Source of the DNA: Hepsetus odoe
Taxonomy: Eukaryota; Chordata; Actinopteri; Characiformes; Hepsetidae
DNA: 64,000 bases
Assembly (NCBI GenBank): GCA_017165825.1
Contig: CM029379.1
Coordinates: 24,903,830 to 24,967,829 of the forward strand
Reading direction: 5' to 3'
The position numbers and the translations under genes are program-made. The notes beneath the pieces are model-generated. The model was not told where the DNA came from. It saw only the letters and a program-made list of their open reading frames with translations, and made no database searches. This document shows positions 25,881-37,561 of the stretch, one piece after another (the first letter of the stretch is position 1; each line of letters begins with the position of its first letter).

Positions 25881-26456
25881 AGGACATACTCTGAGAGGAG
25901 TCAGAGATGAAACAGTGCAGTTCAAAAAGGCTCTGAGCGGAGCTGCCAAGCCCTCCAAGCTAAAAAGCCGTTTTCATGTGCAGTTTGAGAAATGTTCTTT
26001 GTGGTTTTGAGCGGTTAATTGGCTTCAGGGCAGGAGAAAGTTTCACATCAGCAAACTCCTGCTGCGTTGCCAAGGAAACGGTGGCAGTGCCAGACACTTT
26101 CACCTCTAAACCCCCTTTTAAAGTGTATGTATTTAGCATACTGGTCACAAATACATAATTATACGTAATAATGGATAATTATCACGTGCCTGATCCATCT
26201 GCTTATTAATCAATCGCTCCATGTATACCTAATCACTAGTGATCACATCACTTTATTCCCATATGACTTTTGGCCATTTATAAAAGCATAACCCATCACT
26301 CGTCATGATCTGGCAAATAAATAATCAATTAATTTGTAAAGGTTTAACCAATCACTAACCATCTTTCTATTAAGCTGCGACTAGTCAATAATTTATAAAT
26401 ACTATGACTTTTATATTACATAAGATATGTCTGATCTACTAGTTTAAGCTGCTGAC

Positions 26457-26767
26457 CTGTCAAAGGAGCGGAACTGGAAGCTCTGGTCCCGGGCAGAGTC
26501 CCCTACAGTGCTCAGAAATGCAGGGGGCAGCAGGCTGGGATCCACCATGACATCTTCAGCAGGCGCGCTCACCAGGCTCCTCAGGATGTCCTTCACGTTC
26601 TTACCCTTGCCATCCTTGTCTTCCTGACCCCTCCTGACCTCTGAGGACAGGGTGGACAAAGCCTCAGATACAGCGTCTGGTGCCGTCCCCAAATCAGAGT
26701 TACTAGGGGCATCTCCAACAATGCCAGAATCCTTACGGCGGATGGAAACTCTGTCAGAAGTGGCACT

Positions 26768-26769
<2 letters not shown>
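26457..26769 (-). CDS. lrba: lrba exon E17
   Basis: The 313-bp exon reads ESATSDRVSIRRKDSGIVGD in front, a variable linker, then NVKDILRSLVSAPAEDVMVD, PSLLPPAFLSTVGD and FQFRSFDR, which match LRBA. The donor is GTCAGC. The acceptor is TAG joined directly to a (TG)14 run, with no usual pyrimidine tract. Phase 1 in, 2 out. Confidence 0.95.
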
Positions 26770-26800
<31 letters not shown>

Positions 26801-27079
26801 ACAACAAGGTTCATTAGAAACAAATGGAAACCAAAAGGTCTTATAAATTTGAAAATAACTGCTCTAAACGGAAAAATGTTCTTCACATGATCCACAGTCA
26901 TTCTGACAGACACCAGAGGTTCTCATAGACTGCTAGTTTTAAAATCTCACAGAGCAGATCTTTGTGTGATATGACTGTCTCCATAATGGTTAAGATGGCA
27001 GGTTTGAGCAATATTGAGTAATAATCGATTATAATGTTTTATACTGATTTGATGTTGCAGTCCTGTGTGTTTGCATTAC
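26770..27079 (-). other. Intron E16-E17
   Basis: A 310-bp intron; its 3' end on the coding strand is a (TG)14 run directly before the acceptor TAG. Confidence 0.85.
26772..26800. repeat. (CA)n at the E17 acceptor
   Basis: On the coding strand this is (TG)14 followed at once by the acceptor TAG of E17. Confidence 0.95.
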
Positions 27080-27224
27080 CTGTGCTGCGTACTGACGGCG
27101 TGCGCTGGGCGCTGGTTTTCTTGTCATTGTGAGGTTCCAGTATATCTCGGTATTTGGACACCATGAGGACAGAGATGAAGTAAACCACTGCCAGGGCCAG
27201 AAACTGAGCCTGTTTACTGTCCTC
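27080..27224 (-). CDS. lrba: lrba exon E16
   Basis: The 145-bp exon reads EDSKQAQFLALAVVYFISVL, MVSKYRDILEPHNDKKTSAQ, RTPSVRST. It carries the hydrophobic ALAVVYFISVLMV helix shared by LRBA and NBEA. Acceptor GTGTAG, donor GTAATG; phase 0 in, 1 out. It lies only 136 bp from E15. Confidence 0.95.
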
Positions 27225-27360
27225 CTACACAAAACACACACTATTTAGAACGCATCATTATTTTAACAATCAAGAGTAGAGGCCGAGGTCAAATCACTAA
27301 ACGTGGGCCTGTCTTAAGCTTAGAGGAGTTACAGTTTGGTTTTCGGTGAGCAGAACTCAC

Positions 27361-27468
27361 AATGTCTCTGAAGACCACAGCTCGGAGGCGGTTAATATCC
27401 ATGTCCTGGAGAAGACGGTCCACATCTCTGATAGGGGACACTCCTCCAGTCACCATGTCAACAGGACT
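27361..27468 (-). CDS. lrba: lrba exon E15
   Basis: The 108-bp exon (36 codons, phase 0 to 0) reads SPVDMVTGGVSPIRDVDRLL, QDMDINRLRAVVFRDI. SPVD.VTGG is LRBA-specific relative to NBEA. Acceptor CATGCAG, donor GTGAGT. Confidence 0.96.
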
Positions 27469-28533
27469 CTGCATGTCACACACACAGACAGACGTTTAAC
27501 TGTAACTGCAAGGCTCTAACACATGCGGTTGTGAGCTTTTTTCAGGGAACCAACCCTCTTCTGTACATTAGGACGGGAGATAAAAAACAAAAGCATCTGG
27601 ACATTCTTCATATCATTCTGTGGAGGCTGTCCAGACTGTTCTGGTAACACTTTTATGTGAAGGCTTGCCACAAGATGTGAGATTTGGTCTGCAGGAATAA
27701 TTGTCCAGTCATCCAGAAGAGCATTGGTGGAAGCAAGATAAAGCACACCGATCTCACCCAAACATGCACCTTCACCCAAACGACTGCCACAGAGCTGAAA
27801 GCCAAGAATTGTCCAAAATGTCTGTTTACGCTGAAGCATTAAGATTTCACTTCACTAAGGGGATAAGCCCAAACCCTGAAAAAGAATCCCTTACCATTAA
27901 TCCTCCTCCACCAAACTTTCCAGCTGACAAAATGCAGCCTGACAGGGAATACGCGGGTTTGGTTGATGTAAGGAGTACAGACGGCCAGTGAGAAAAGTTT
28001 GATTCATTACTCCACGTCAGCCCAGTGGCGGCTCTCGACACAACGAATGTTGTGAGGTTTGCACACAGCTGCTCAGAGAAACCCGTTCCATGAAGCTCCA
28101 GATGCACAGTTTTTATGCTGAGGTTATTGCCAGAAGAATTTTAAGGAACCTTATGGTTATTGATAGAGCATGGGTGCACCTCAGCATGTGGCCGGCAAAA
28201 AGGTGTCTTCCTAAGACAGTAACATGCTCTTCAGATCACAGCTTTTATTTTTGCTTGTACATCTGGCTGAGTGTTTGGTTTTATACACCTGTGGCAATGG
28301 GCGTGGCTTAAACACCTGACCTCATTTATCCATGCAGTGTATTATGTCTACTACATCTGCAATACACATCAATTATTTTTGCTATTTAATGTATAATTTG
28401 AAGGGATTAAGCCTACACTTTCTTTATAAAGGGAAAGAGGGCTATGATTGGATTTCAATATCATTTTATTCATTAAAATGCAGCATCATTTCCAGACCAT
28501 AAAAACTGCTTGGCCAGCCCGTAAAGAGTAAAG

Positions 28534-28652
28534 TAGTGGTGGTGGTCGATTGGTAGGATACTCGCCTATAGACCAAGAGATGGCAGGTTCAAATCCCACC
28601 ACCACTGGGTTCCTGGGCAAAACCCTTAACTCTGCTAAAACGCTGTAAATGT
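28534..28652 (+). mobile_element. Partial SINE-A copy
   Basis: Head GGTGGTCGATTGGTAGGATA and B-box-like GGTTCAAATCCC are present; the centre is deleted and only CTGTAAATGTTAATG of the tail remains. Confidence 0.75.
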
Positions 28653-29231
28653 TAATGGTGCTTTTGAGCCCATAATCGTAAAAAAACCCAGGTCAAGAAA
28701 TGAAAATAAAATATTACACTCACACTCACTTACAATTAATAAATATTACCGATATGTGAACTTTCCAGCAACGGATGATCAGTCTAGCACATCAGCTTGA
28801 AGAAATGTTCGCCAATTCCTGTTGTTGGTGGATGTCCTCACATGAACTGCTCGCTTCACGACCAGCACGTTTGACTACGTTTAATTTAGGACGCTGAACT
28901 GGTGATCCCAAAACAAACTTTTATTCTTTTTTAACCCTTCTTTGGTAGAACAACTTGTGTGTTTAGGGTCACTGGCTTTACTGAATGGCCACATTCTTAA
29001 GATTCACAGGCGGATGGCTTACTACTTTCCTTTAGAATTAATTGTTCCTCAACAATTAATTCCTCCAAATGCTCCTCATTTGCAGTAAAACAAACCCAAA
29101 TTATGATCCCAAAAAAAGAAAAAATTCTATTATGATCTCCTTCAAGAAAACCTTTTCCCAAAATCCTTCTGAAATAATAATAATAATAATTAATAATAAT
29201 TCTTTATTTATAATCCCACGAATGAGAAATT

Positions 29232-29400
29232 TGTCCTCTGCATTTCACCCATACACACAAGTGCAGCAGTGGGCAGCTATTGAAAGCGCCCGGGGAGCAG
29301 TGACCGGGACGGTACCTTGCTCAAGGGTACCTCAGGGCAACCCACTGGGGAGGCGATCGAACCCACAATCTTCCGATCTGGGGGCCAACTCCCTAATCAC
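29232..29400 (-). mobile_element. SINE-B copy, slightly truncated
   Basis: Inverse copy with CCTCTGCATTTCACCCATAC, CGCCCGGGGAGCAGTGACCG and a shortened head ending CCCTAATCAC. It follows an (AAT)n run. Confidence 0.83.
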
Positions 29401-30678
29401 ATAAGAAATATTCTTTCTGTAGAGAAAAGACTTTGAGCAACAATGATGTGCACGGCAGGGTTATAAAGCCTCCGGTCAATGGAGGGAAGGCCTTAAGTTG
29501 TTTAGAATGTATCCGGGTTCGGCTGTGACCTCAACACCATAACACATCTTGGGGTGATCTTTGTTGGCTGAGTGTTTCTGGGAATGGCAACACCGTGGTC
29601 TTGAATTTCTCCCTTTTTAACACAACTGGTCAGGCTTTGGATTGGATTGAAGCTTACAAACATCTCAGTAATCTCCTTTATTTGTGCCATGATTGTTAAA
29701 ATCACACTTTTATCCCTGTTCTTTAAATATCTCCTTCATTTTAAAATTCACCTAATCTTGGCTCACAGCAACTCAGCACTGACTCCTGAAAAACCAGAGA
29801 CAAAAATAAACATTTTGAAATCCACTACTTCTGCTAATACCCCCCCATCGTGCCATTTCCAGTGTCAATATTCAGTCAATAGCAGTGTAAGGTGCATTAG
29901 GACAGTTATAGCAGGCTTGGCTGAGGGAAGGTGTTTCTATCGGCTCTGTCCACACTGAGATCAAGATTGTGATATAGAGCAGTAGCTCAGCCATCTCCCT
30001 CAACAGCTGAATTATAGATGAGCTCAGGACATTTACACTTTCTGGAAATTTTCTCCAAAATAGCCCTGTGCTAGATGGGCTAACGGTAATCTCTGAAACC
30101 TGATGGGAGAGGTCAAATATATAACGAACTGTTTAACTGTTATTATTATTATTAACTGTTATTACTACTGTTTACAGTAACCTTTTAATTATTAGAAGAA
30201 AAATCAAAGTCAAACATTTAGCTTCTCTATTTGATGCTCAATATAATTTTCCATTTCAGACAAAAATAAACCTGCTGTAGTTTCTCTGACTGAACCAAGC
30301 AGGGAAACCGTGAGGGTAAATGCTACACTTTCAATTCAGACCACATTAATGTGTGAATGTGACGCTGGTTTTGTTTCTATGTGCTTACAGTGGCTTTAAC
30401 TAATTGCATATATATTTTATCTATTAGCTCAATGCTAATGCATTATAAAAAAAAATGGGTCATGGCTAGTGACTGTGTTTGGTCCGACATTGATCATATT
30501 TGGTCGGTTTTACTCTCTTGGTTATGTGACAAGATGAGAGTAGTATTTCTGAAATATAAATAGCATAACCTTAACTTACAAATATAAATATTAATATAAT
30601 CAAACTTTTTCCCCCAATCCTTCCAGCTGACCCATAAAATGATGTGTTGTGTGTGCGCACGTGTTTCTGAGAAATCAC

Positions 30679-30803
30679 CTGGGCTGGCATGAATTTGGTC
30701 GTTCCCAGAATGCTTTGCTGTGATTTCTGACCACTCTCTGCCCCAGCCATACGGTGCTGCTGCTGCTGACACTCAAGACAATTCCTCACTGCCATCGCAC
30801 ACA
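30679..30803 (-). CDS. lrba: lrba exon E14
   Basis: The 125-bp exon reads VCAMAVRNCLECQQQQHRMA, GAESGQKSQQSILGTTKFMP, AQ. The first part is the conserved VC.VAVRNCLEC motif; the rest is a variable Gln-rich linker. Acceptor TGAACAG, donor GTGATT; phase 1 in, 0 out. Confidence 0.94.
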
Positions 30804-31221
30804 CTGTTCAGAAAGTGAGAGAAAAAATATTCAGTAGAAAATAAGGCAAAACAGAAAACCACACAGAAATCATGATAAGACAAGATAGGGGGGAAAAAAA
30901 AAAAAAAAAGTTGGAAAAGTTTGGGGGGAAAAAAAAGAACAAAGTGTAAGAGGTTGGAGGGATGTGTGTTTAAAGGGAAAACAGAAACAACAAAGAGAAA
31001 CACACAAATACACGCTGACACACAAACTCAAGAACATCCTTCTCGCAGACCTGTACAAAACCTCGTGCACACAGTTTTGGAGAAATATGCGCCCATTTGG
31101 TGTGTCTTACTTGTTTATCAACCAAAAGTCTTTACACAAAGTGAAAAAAACACGTTTACCCTGTCCTTTCAGACTACAGCAGTTTAGACCACCCGGTACC
31201 ATTCCCCCTACCTTTGCCCAA

Positions 31222-31222
31222 G

Positions 31223-31275
<53 letters not shown>

Positions 31276-31285
31276 TTGAGTGTGA

Positions 31286-31314
<29 letters not shown>
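31222..31314. repeat. (GT)n(GA)n microsatellite
   Basis: About 50 bases GT, a TTTTTTGAGTG break, more GT, then GA repeat. Confidence 0.93.
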
Positions 31315-31316
<2 letters not shown>

Positions 31317-31447
31317 GCTGCTGTAGTGTTTCTGCCCCCCAGCTAACACATACTTTGATTGCTCTGGGATTGTGCCATAACGCAGAAAAAAACACTCATT
31401 GCTTTTAATTTGATGTATCACATGTCATGTTTAAGCAAAGTGAAGTT

Positions 31448-31478
<31 letters not shown>

Positions 31479-31612
31479 AATAACACAAGTTTATCTGATA
31501 TATTACACAAAGTTTAGATACAGCTGTGAGCAAATACATGAGGGTGCACCAGAGACAGAGAGAGAGAGAGCAGGAGGGAGTGAGAGAAAGAGAGAACTAG
31601 TTTTTAAACCCC

Positions 31613-31648
<36 letters not shown>

Positions 31649-33039
31649 GCATTTTTATGGAGGAACAGAAACCTTGTTACTGGGCCCAAATCAGATTACA
31701 CACCAGCAGACCTTATCAAATATTCATCTCACACACACACACACTCGTTCGCTCTCTCGCTCTCTCTCTAAAAGCAGCCTTCAGCTCTTCTTCCAGCTCC
31801 ACCAATCAGGAACTGCACCAGGACATTTAACATGGCAGGCACTCTGTTAAGCAGGAGCAAAAGAGCCTCAGAGCCACGGAGGAGAGCGCGACTCCGAGTG
31901 GAAAATAAGGAACGCCTTAAAGGGCCAATAACCTGCGTTATTTCCTCCAAGCTCCTCTTAAGATTAAGATTGTGTTTTTATCCATCAGAAATAGACCTAT
32001 TCATTTCCACACCATTTTCCAATTTCTCTGCATCCCTCCGTATTAAGCTTTTAAAGACTGAAATATGCAACTAAGCCCTGTTTTGATTGGCTGCCCTGTA
32101 TTGTGCTCAAAAAAGCAGGCCACGCTGAAAAACTGAACCACCCCATGTATCGGGGGTGGATAACTCCACACCTGGAAGGCTGATTTCCTGCACAGTTTGG
32201 TCGTTGCCTCCACAAAGATACTCACAAAACCCGGATTATCTGGGTCATATCTGGATTAACTGAACCAGGTGAGTCTGAGCAGGGAAATCACTGTGCAGGA
32301 CCCCAGACCTCCAGGACTGGAGTGGCCCAAATCTGCTGTTTAACACTCATGTAAGTAGGTATTGTATAGGAATAGGTACTGTATGGACATCCATCTCAAC
32401 CCATCCAGGTTTTCACACCAACTCACCTTGCACATGCAGTGAGGTCCTGGAATATTTAGACATGAATAAATATTTCAGCAGCAGATCACTGGAGGTTAAC
32501 GCCAATCAGTGCTGTTGCAGCAGATCCTCCCAGCCATGTTAATGGTCAGAATGCATGACCTCCAGTGTCATCAATCATTTCTACACTATAAAGAACAAAG
32601 GAACGCAAGGAAACCCCCGATTTCTTCACAAATGTGCTTTAAAAACAAGCAACTCCTTCCACCAGAAAAGAAGATCCTCCTGCGTTCCAGATGGAGCTGT
32701 AAAGCTCAGGTAGTTCAGTTTGGATCAGATTTCCATGAAAGTAAATTTGTCGAGCAGGTCTGTAAAGCATTTCATAGCCGAGCTTGATGTTGATCTGTGT
32801 TTTTTTGTTTGTTTGTTTGTTTGTTTTGCTGTTCCTACCCAACTTGGTGGTTGTGGCATCATTGAAAAGAGAAAAGTTTACACAGTACTGACGACAAGTT
32901 AGGCATGTGTTGCAAACTTGCGGCCATGCTCAAAACATCTATCCAGAACAAAAACATCAAGGTGGGAGGCGTGTCTCTCAATCAACAATTAGATTATGTT
33001 TTCACTATGAGTCTCAAAAGCAGAAAACAGGAAGGATTG

Positions 33040-33660
33040 ACTGGATTTTTGTTTTTTTTTTTAGTTAAAATGAGGAACAACATCTTAAAGACCAAACAGT
33101 CAATAAAGAGAATGATGGGAAAAGGACTGTGAAGAACACAAACTCCTTTATCTGTAAAGCATAATGGAGGTAGTGGTACTGCATGGGCATGGATGGCAGC
33201 CATTAGGAAAAGTTCTTTTGTATTAACACATCATGTGATGGCAGCAGGAGGAATTCTGAGGTGTTCTGAAGCTATTAATGTCTCCTCAGATTTAGCAAAA
33301 TTAGGAAAACTACTGCAATGGCCATTCCTAATACTGGACCTCAGTCCAACTATGCATCTCACAACCTGAGGCTAAACCTGAGAGTAAAACACTGGCAGAG
33401 CATCATCATATAAACAGAAAAAAAAAAAAAAAAAACATCTTCTGATGATGCCTAAAGGCACCAGACCTCAGACAGTCATCAGCCACAAAATGTTAGCAAT
33501 TAAGAATAAAAAAATTGACAGTTTAGTACATGTCTATTAGTATGTCCATTTTCCTCTGAGGCCCTAATAATGGGAGGAGGGGTTTTAAGGTATGATTGTT
33601 ATTCCTACAACACTGAAGAAAACAGGATGCAAATATATTTTTCCAAAATGTCCATATTTC
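33040..33660 (+). mobile_element. Old Tc1-like transposase remnant
   Basis: On the plus strand, scattered pieces resemble a Tc1-like transposase: GAWAWMAAI-type text near 33175-33205 (read TAWAWMAAIRKS), AAGGILRCSEAINVSSDLAK near 33240-33300 and LLQWPFLILDLSPTM near 33310-33352, corresponding to the WP.QSPDLNP region. It is heavily mutated with no terminal repeats identified. Limits are approximate. Confidence 0.6.
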
Positions 33661-33942
33661 AGTCTGTTGTCTGTGTTTCTTTGATGTGCGAATAATTATT
33701 GGTTGAACTGACATCATCATCATTGAGTGTGTTTTTCTTTGAACTTAATGAAGAGCAATAGTACAGCCTTCTGCAAAAAAAACATCTGCAAAACAGAAAC
33801 AGACTGAATGTACACAGTATAAATAGATTATTTTTTTGTATGTAATCGTATATGTAAATGCATTTTAATGACGGAATGTAAATCAAGCAGAACGAAATAT
33901 TCTAAATCTTTACTTCTAAGGGTTAACGGAAGGTCAGGAGCA

Positions 33943-33974
<32 letters not shown>

Positions 33975-34672
33975 GAAAGAGAAATGAATAATGTAAGCAA
34001 TCTGAAAGCCTTGTGTTGGTATACGGCGCTGAAATGGCAGTAAGGCGTGTGATACACAAACGTAAGCCTGAGGCTATGAAGCAACCATTAGAGGAACAGC
34101 TTTAATGATGGAATCCATTTCAGAGCGCTGCAGAGAGGGGAGGGTTATAATAACACCATCAGAAAACTCATATCGGCCATGCGCGGGGGGTATAAAGAGG
34201 AAATAGAGGGAAATCAATAAACAACGAGGTGACAATAACCAAAAAATGAAAGGGGAAGAACAAGATAGAGAAAAAGCATGGCGCAAAACACACTGTCAGA
34301 CTGGAGCTAAAGCGAAATAACCTGGCAAATATAATCAAATGACTTCTATTCTTACTTTCAACTATTTCCTTAATAATACATTATATAATATATTATATAA
34401 TATAATTATATAATAGGTAGAATGAATAAACAAAACAAAAACCAAAAGGTGAAACCAATACATGAGATGAGAGACTGGACGGATTTTAGAGGAAGAGACA
34501 AACATTCGAAAGAAGAAAAATGAAGTGAAAGAATAGGTAAGGGAACGAGTTAAACAAGTGAGAGCGCAGAGAAAAGAAAATGGCAGGGAAAAGGAGCAAT
34601 GCAGAGAGACAGCACATACATGAGGCAAATGAGTGAAGAAAAATGGGCTAATGGAGAGACAGAGTGATGTAC

Positions 34673-34853
34673 CTAGCCGTAGACACTGTCTGAGGACTCC
34701 TCCTGACGACATGTTCTTCTCAGCCTCGATCTCAGTGAAGCTCAGTGAGCTGGCGAAGATCAGGACGTCCACCAGGCTAATCAAACGCTGCAGGAAGACC
34801 AGAGACCCTTCTACTGCCAAACCCTGAGACGGCTCTATATTCTCCAACTCGTG
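34673..34853 (-). CDS. lrba: lrba exon E13
   Basis: The 181-bp exon reads HELENIEPSQGLAVEGSLVF, LQRLISLVDVLIFASSLSFT, EIEAEKNMSSGGVLRQCLRL. HELENIEP.QGL follows LRBA. Acceptor GTTTCAG, donor GTACAT; phase 0 in, 1 out. Confidence 0.96.
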
Positions 34854-35094
34854 CTGAAACACAGAACAGCACCTTTATCACCAGCATCCTCACCATCCTT
34901 ATCCATCACCATGACCATCAGCATCCTTAGCACCGTCATCAACACAAGTTTTCTTTTTAACTTCTGCTTTTATTTCCTTTCATCGAGTACAATTAGATTC
35001 TATAATAACATATTTAAAGACACCACAAAAGGCAAAATCATCATAAAGAGGAGGATCTCAATGTACAATAAATAAATAAATAAATAAATAAAAA

Positions 35095-35400
35095 CATGGG
35101 TAGTTTCATTCATCCAATGGCATTGCCTTACAATGACCATAAGCATCATAATTACCATGAACATCAGCATCTTCATCATGATTATAACAATCCCCATTAT
35201 CATCAGCATCTTCATCATCAACATCTGGATCTTCATGATAATAATCACCATGACAATCAGCATCTTCATCTTCATCATCAAAGCAATGACAATTTGCATC
35301 TTTTTCCCCTCCTTCAGCATCACCATCATTACTGTTATCACTAAAGCCATCACCATCGTCATCCTCATTATTATGAACATTAACATTAACATGATTAGCT
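35095..35400. repeat. Degenerate CAT/ATC simple sequence
   Basis: About 300 bases of imperfect CATCAT/ACCATCATC-type sequence, open in several frames on both strands (for example Met/Ile-rich and His-rich readings). A smaller similar tract lies at 37090-37150. Confidence 0.8.
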
Positions 35401-35519
35401 TCACTCCTACTCTTCTCCACCCATTCCAAACTGCCTGCACTCTCTTCAGCTCCATTCTGCTGTCTTCCCTTTCATTCATACGCATGTATTCTGTCCTACT
35501 GATATTCCTTCCTCTAGAG

Positions 35520-36224
35520 CAGTGGTCCCTAGCCTTTTTTGCGTCACGGACCGGTTTAGGGTAAAACAATATTTTCACGGACTGACACAGAAACAGCTAA
35601 AAACAAAGTGCATAAAAATACAACTCCTTAATCTGATGAATTAATGGGAGCCCCGAGCTTGTTTCTCTCCAACGAGCCGGTCCCATCTGGGGGTAATGGG
35701 ACCCAAAGTGTGTTACTTATGTGCAGTCTACTTCATATTTTGGTTTTGGTCGCTGTCACGGCAGCTGTCATCCTGCTTCAGAAAGATAGGATGTTGAAAA
35801 TGGAAGCATAAGCTCCAAAGATGTTTGTTTTTTACTCATTTTTGCTAGCTTGTGGGCTTAATTTTTGATGCACCATATCAGGTGACCGAGACGAGCGTTT
35901 TTTCTACATTTACATTTACGGTATTTAGCAGACGCTCTTATCCAGAGCGACTTACATGTCCTAAGTACAGGGACAGTCCCCCTGGAGCAACTCAGGGTTA
36001 AGGGTCTTGCTCGGGGACCCAGTGGTGGTAGTGCCAGAGGTGGGATTCGAACCGGGGATCCTGAGGTCTGTAGGCAAGTACCCTACCACTAGACCACCGC
36101 CACCTTTTTCTAAATAAAGTCTTTTAGACTCGGACAATCAATAAAATTTTTTTTTTAATCAGCATTTCTGTGTGGGCCGTAGCCAAATGACCCATGGACC
36201 AGTGCCGGTGGTTGGGGACCACTG
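35520..36224. mobile_element. hAT-type nonautonomous element with 8-bp TSD
   Basis: The 705-bp element has terminal inverted repeats CAGTGGTCCCTAGCC and (inverse of) CAGTGGTCCCCAACC. It is flanked by a perfect 8-bp duplication CTCTAGAG (35512-35519 and 36225-36232), the hallmark of hAT transposition. No transposase frame is present. A SINE-A copy is inserted inside. Confidence 0.9.
35907..36104 (-). mobile_element. SINE-A copy inside the hAT element
   Basis: Full-length inverse copy with its own 8-bp flanking duplication TTTTTCTA (35899-35906 and 36105-36112). tRNA-like head at the right (CCCTACCACTAGACCACCGC), conserved tail TTTAGCAGACGCTCTTATCC at the left. Confidence 0.9.
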
Positions 36225-36534
36225 CTCTAGAGCATATCTCCACCTCTCCAGGGGCTCCTCAAGCTGCTCTCTACTCTTGCTACAGATCACAATGAAAACT
36301 CCAACCATCAAAGTCCACAGGGGGTCTAACCTCACCTTTCAACCTGTCCATCACCAGCAAACAGCATATATTAACCAGCATATATGCATACAGTTCTATA
36401 TTGCTCTACTAACCTAAATCAAATTCAACATCAGGATACCTTTAATAAAATTTGGCAACAACTGCCCACTAATGTCTAACTAATATGGTGCAAAGACCAT
36501 TAGGCCAAGGAGGAAGTGGCTAACAACGAAGACC

Positions 36535-36785
36535 TTAGAGATTCATCCAATCGACAAAGAGACAGTGGGATTGCCAGAATCTAATCAACCAGGACAAGGA
36601 GGCAGGGCGGCCAACATGCAACCAACAAGAACCTCCAAGATTCAAGCAATCATCAAGAGTGATACCACCGGTATTTAACCTTCCAGGAAGAGGACAGTGG
36701 ATGCATAAAATCCAAAAACTGTCAACTTTCAGCCAATCAGAAAAAGAAAGCATACCCGTGAATATCCAACCAATCATGAAAGCAA
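36535..36785. repeat. Degenerate tandem with CCAAT motifs
   Basis: CCAATC/CAATCA-type motifs recur (TTCATCCAATCG, AAGCAATCATCAAG, AGCCAATCAG, CCAACCAATCATG) with GACAAGGAGGC-like spacers at about 25-40-base steps. It looks like an old minisatellite. Confidence 0.55.
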
Positions 36786-37407
36786 TGCAGACAAGGAGAC
36801 AAAGTTTAATTTTGATATAAAATGGAACACTGGAACTTAAAACAGCTTAAACGTTTCAGAGAACAGACAGGCCCGAAGAGTTTCCTCATAAGCAGCAGTC
36901 TGTTCACAGTCACCTTCCTCAACCTCTTCATGATCATTTTTTAGTTGCCAGCCATCATCATTACCAAACTCATTAATTGAATATATTCCCACCCACCTTA
37001 TTCTCACATCTTCAAAGGTTCCTATGCCAACACCATCATGGTCAAGACCATCATTTTCACCCTGACCCTTACATCTATCAGGATTTTGTGCAAGTAATAA
37101 TAACCATTATCATCATCATCATCATTACCATCATCATCATTACTGTCAGAATCACTCATAAAGGTGCAGATTAGATCGGGGCTATGGGTCATATGGTAGC
37201 AGAAACAATATTTATTATTATAATGGTGAAATTTAATCACCACCTGTGTGAATAAAGCTGAGACAGCCTGATTTTGGTGGTATGAGCACCTCTGCCTCAT
37301 ACACGCTGGCTAAAGATAGGGATTCCTTTCAATACTAAAGCTATTTTCAGTTGTAAACATCTCAATGTACTGTCTATCCCTCACACATTACAAGAACATG
37401 CACACAC

Positions 37408-37561
37408 CGTGGAGGATGTAGCTGCAGAAAGCAAAGGCAGAATTCCTCCACAGGCCATGATCAGGTTATCCACCACCTGCGAGATGAGGTGCACGGTGTT
37501 GTGAACAAATACCACATTCTCACTGCTGTTCACAAAGTCCATCACCGTCTTAGTGGAGTGG
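37408..37561 (-). CDS. lrba: lrba exon E12
   Basis: The 154-bp exon reads HSTKTVMDFVNSSENVVFVH, NTVHLISQVVDNLIMACGGI, LPLLSAATSST. Acceptor GTTTCAG, donor GTGTGT; phase 2 in, 0 out. The text is among the most conserved of the family. Confidence 0.96.

Larger units (their letters stand above)
15383..26456 (-). other. Intron E17-E18 (11.1 kb)
   Basis: The second-largest intron. It holds a SINE-A (15597-15793), two fold-back Tc1-type elements (16706-17257, 21425-21945), (GA)n and long (GT)n arrays near 18-19 kb, the CpG-dense 20-bp minisatellite (19499-20296), SINE-B material (23200-23545) and a (GT)n run at 25830-25880. The remaining sequence is AT-rich and unique, with no gene. Confidence 0.8.
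27469..30678 (-). other. Intron E14-E15
   Basis: This 3.2-kb intron contains a partial SINE-A (28534-28652), a SINE-B (29232-29400) and, around 28780-29060 and 29470-29720, sequence that resembles decayed fish DNA-transposon text but that I cannot assign firmly. Confidence 0.7.
30804..34672 (-). other. Intron E13-E14
   Basis: This 3.9-kb intron contains a long (GT)n(GA)n array (31222-31314), three further (GT)n runs (31453-31480, 31617-31645, 33944-33971), and an old Tc1-like transposase remnant (about 33040-33660). Confidence 0.75.
35410..36365 (-). mobile_element. Second RTE-like LINE fragment, split by an hAT element
   Basis: The left part (35410-35519) and the right part (36225-36365) are homologous to the RTE copy near 14.1-14.4 kb; joined, CTCTAGAGCATATCTCCA occurs there uninterrupted (14289 onwards). 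The gap between them is exactly the hAT element plus one target duplication. Confidence 0.82.
34854..37407 (-). other. Intron E12-E13
   Basis: This 2.6-kb intron has two degenerate CAT/ATC-rich simple-sequence stretches (35095-35400, 37090-37150), an RTE-like LINE fragment split by an hAT-type element that carries a SINE (35410-36365), and a degenerate CCAAT-containing tandem (36535-36785). Confidence 0.8.

Noticed and set aside
28780..29060. Possible old DNA-transposon sequence
   Set aside because: The wording resembles common fish repeats (GTAGAACAACTTGTGTGTTT), but I cannot name the family or find its ends.
35000..35578. Met/Ile-rich and His-rich frames on both strands
   Set aside because: Readings of degenerate CAT/ATC simple sequence.
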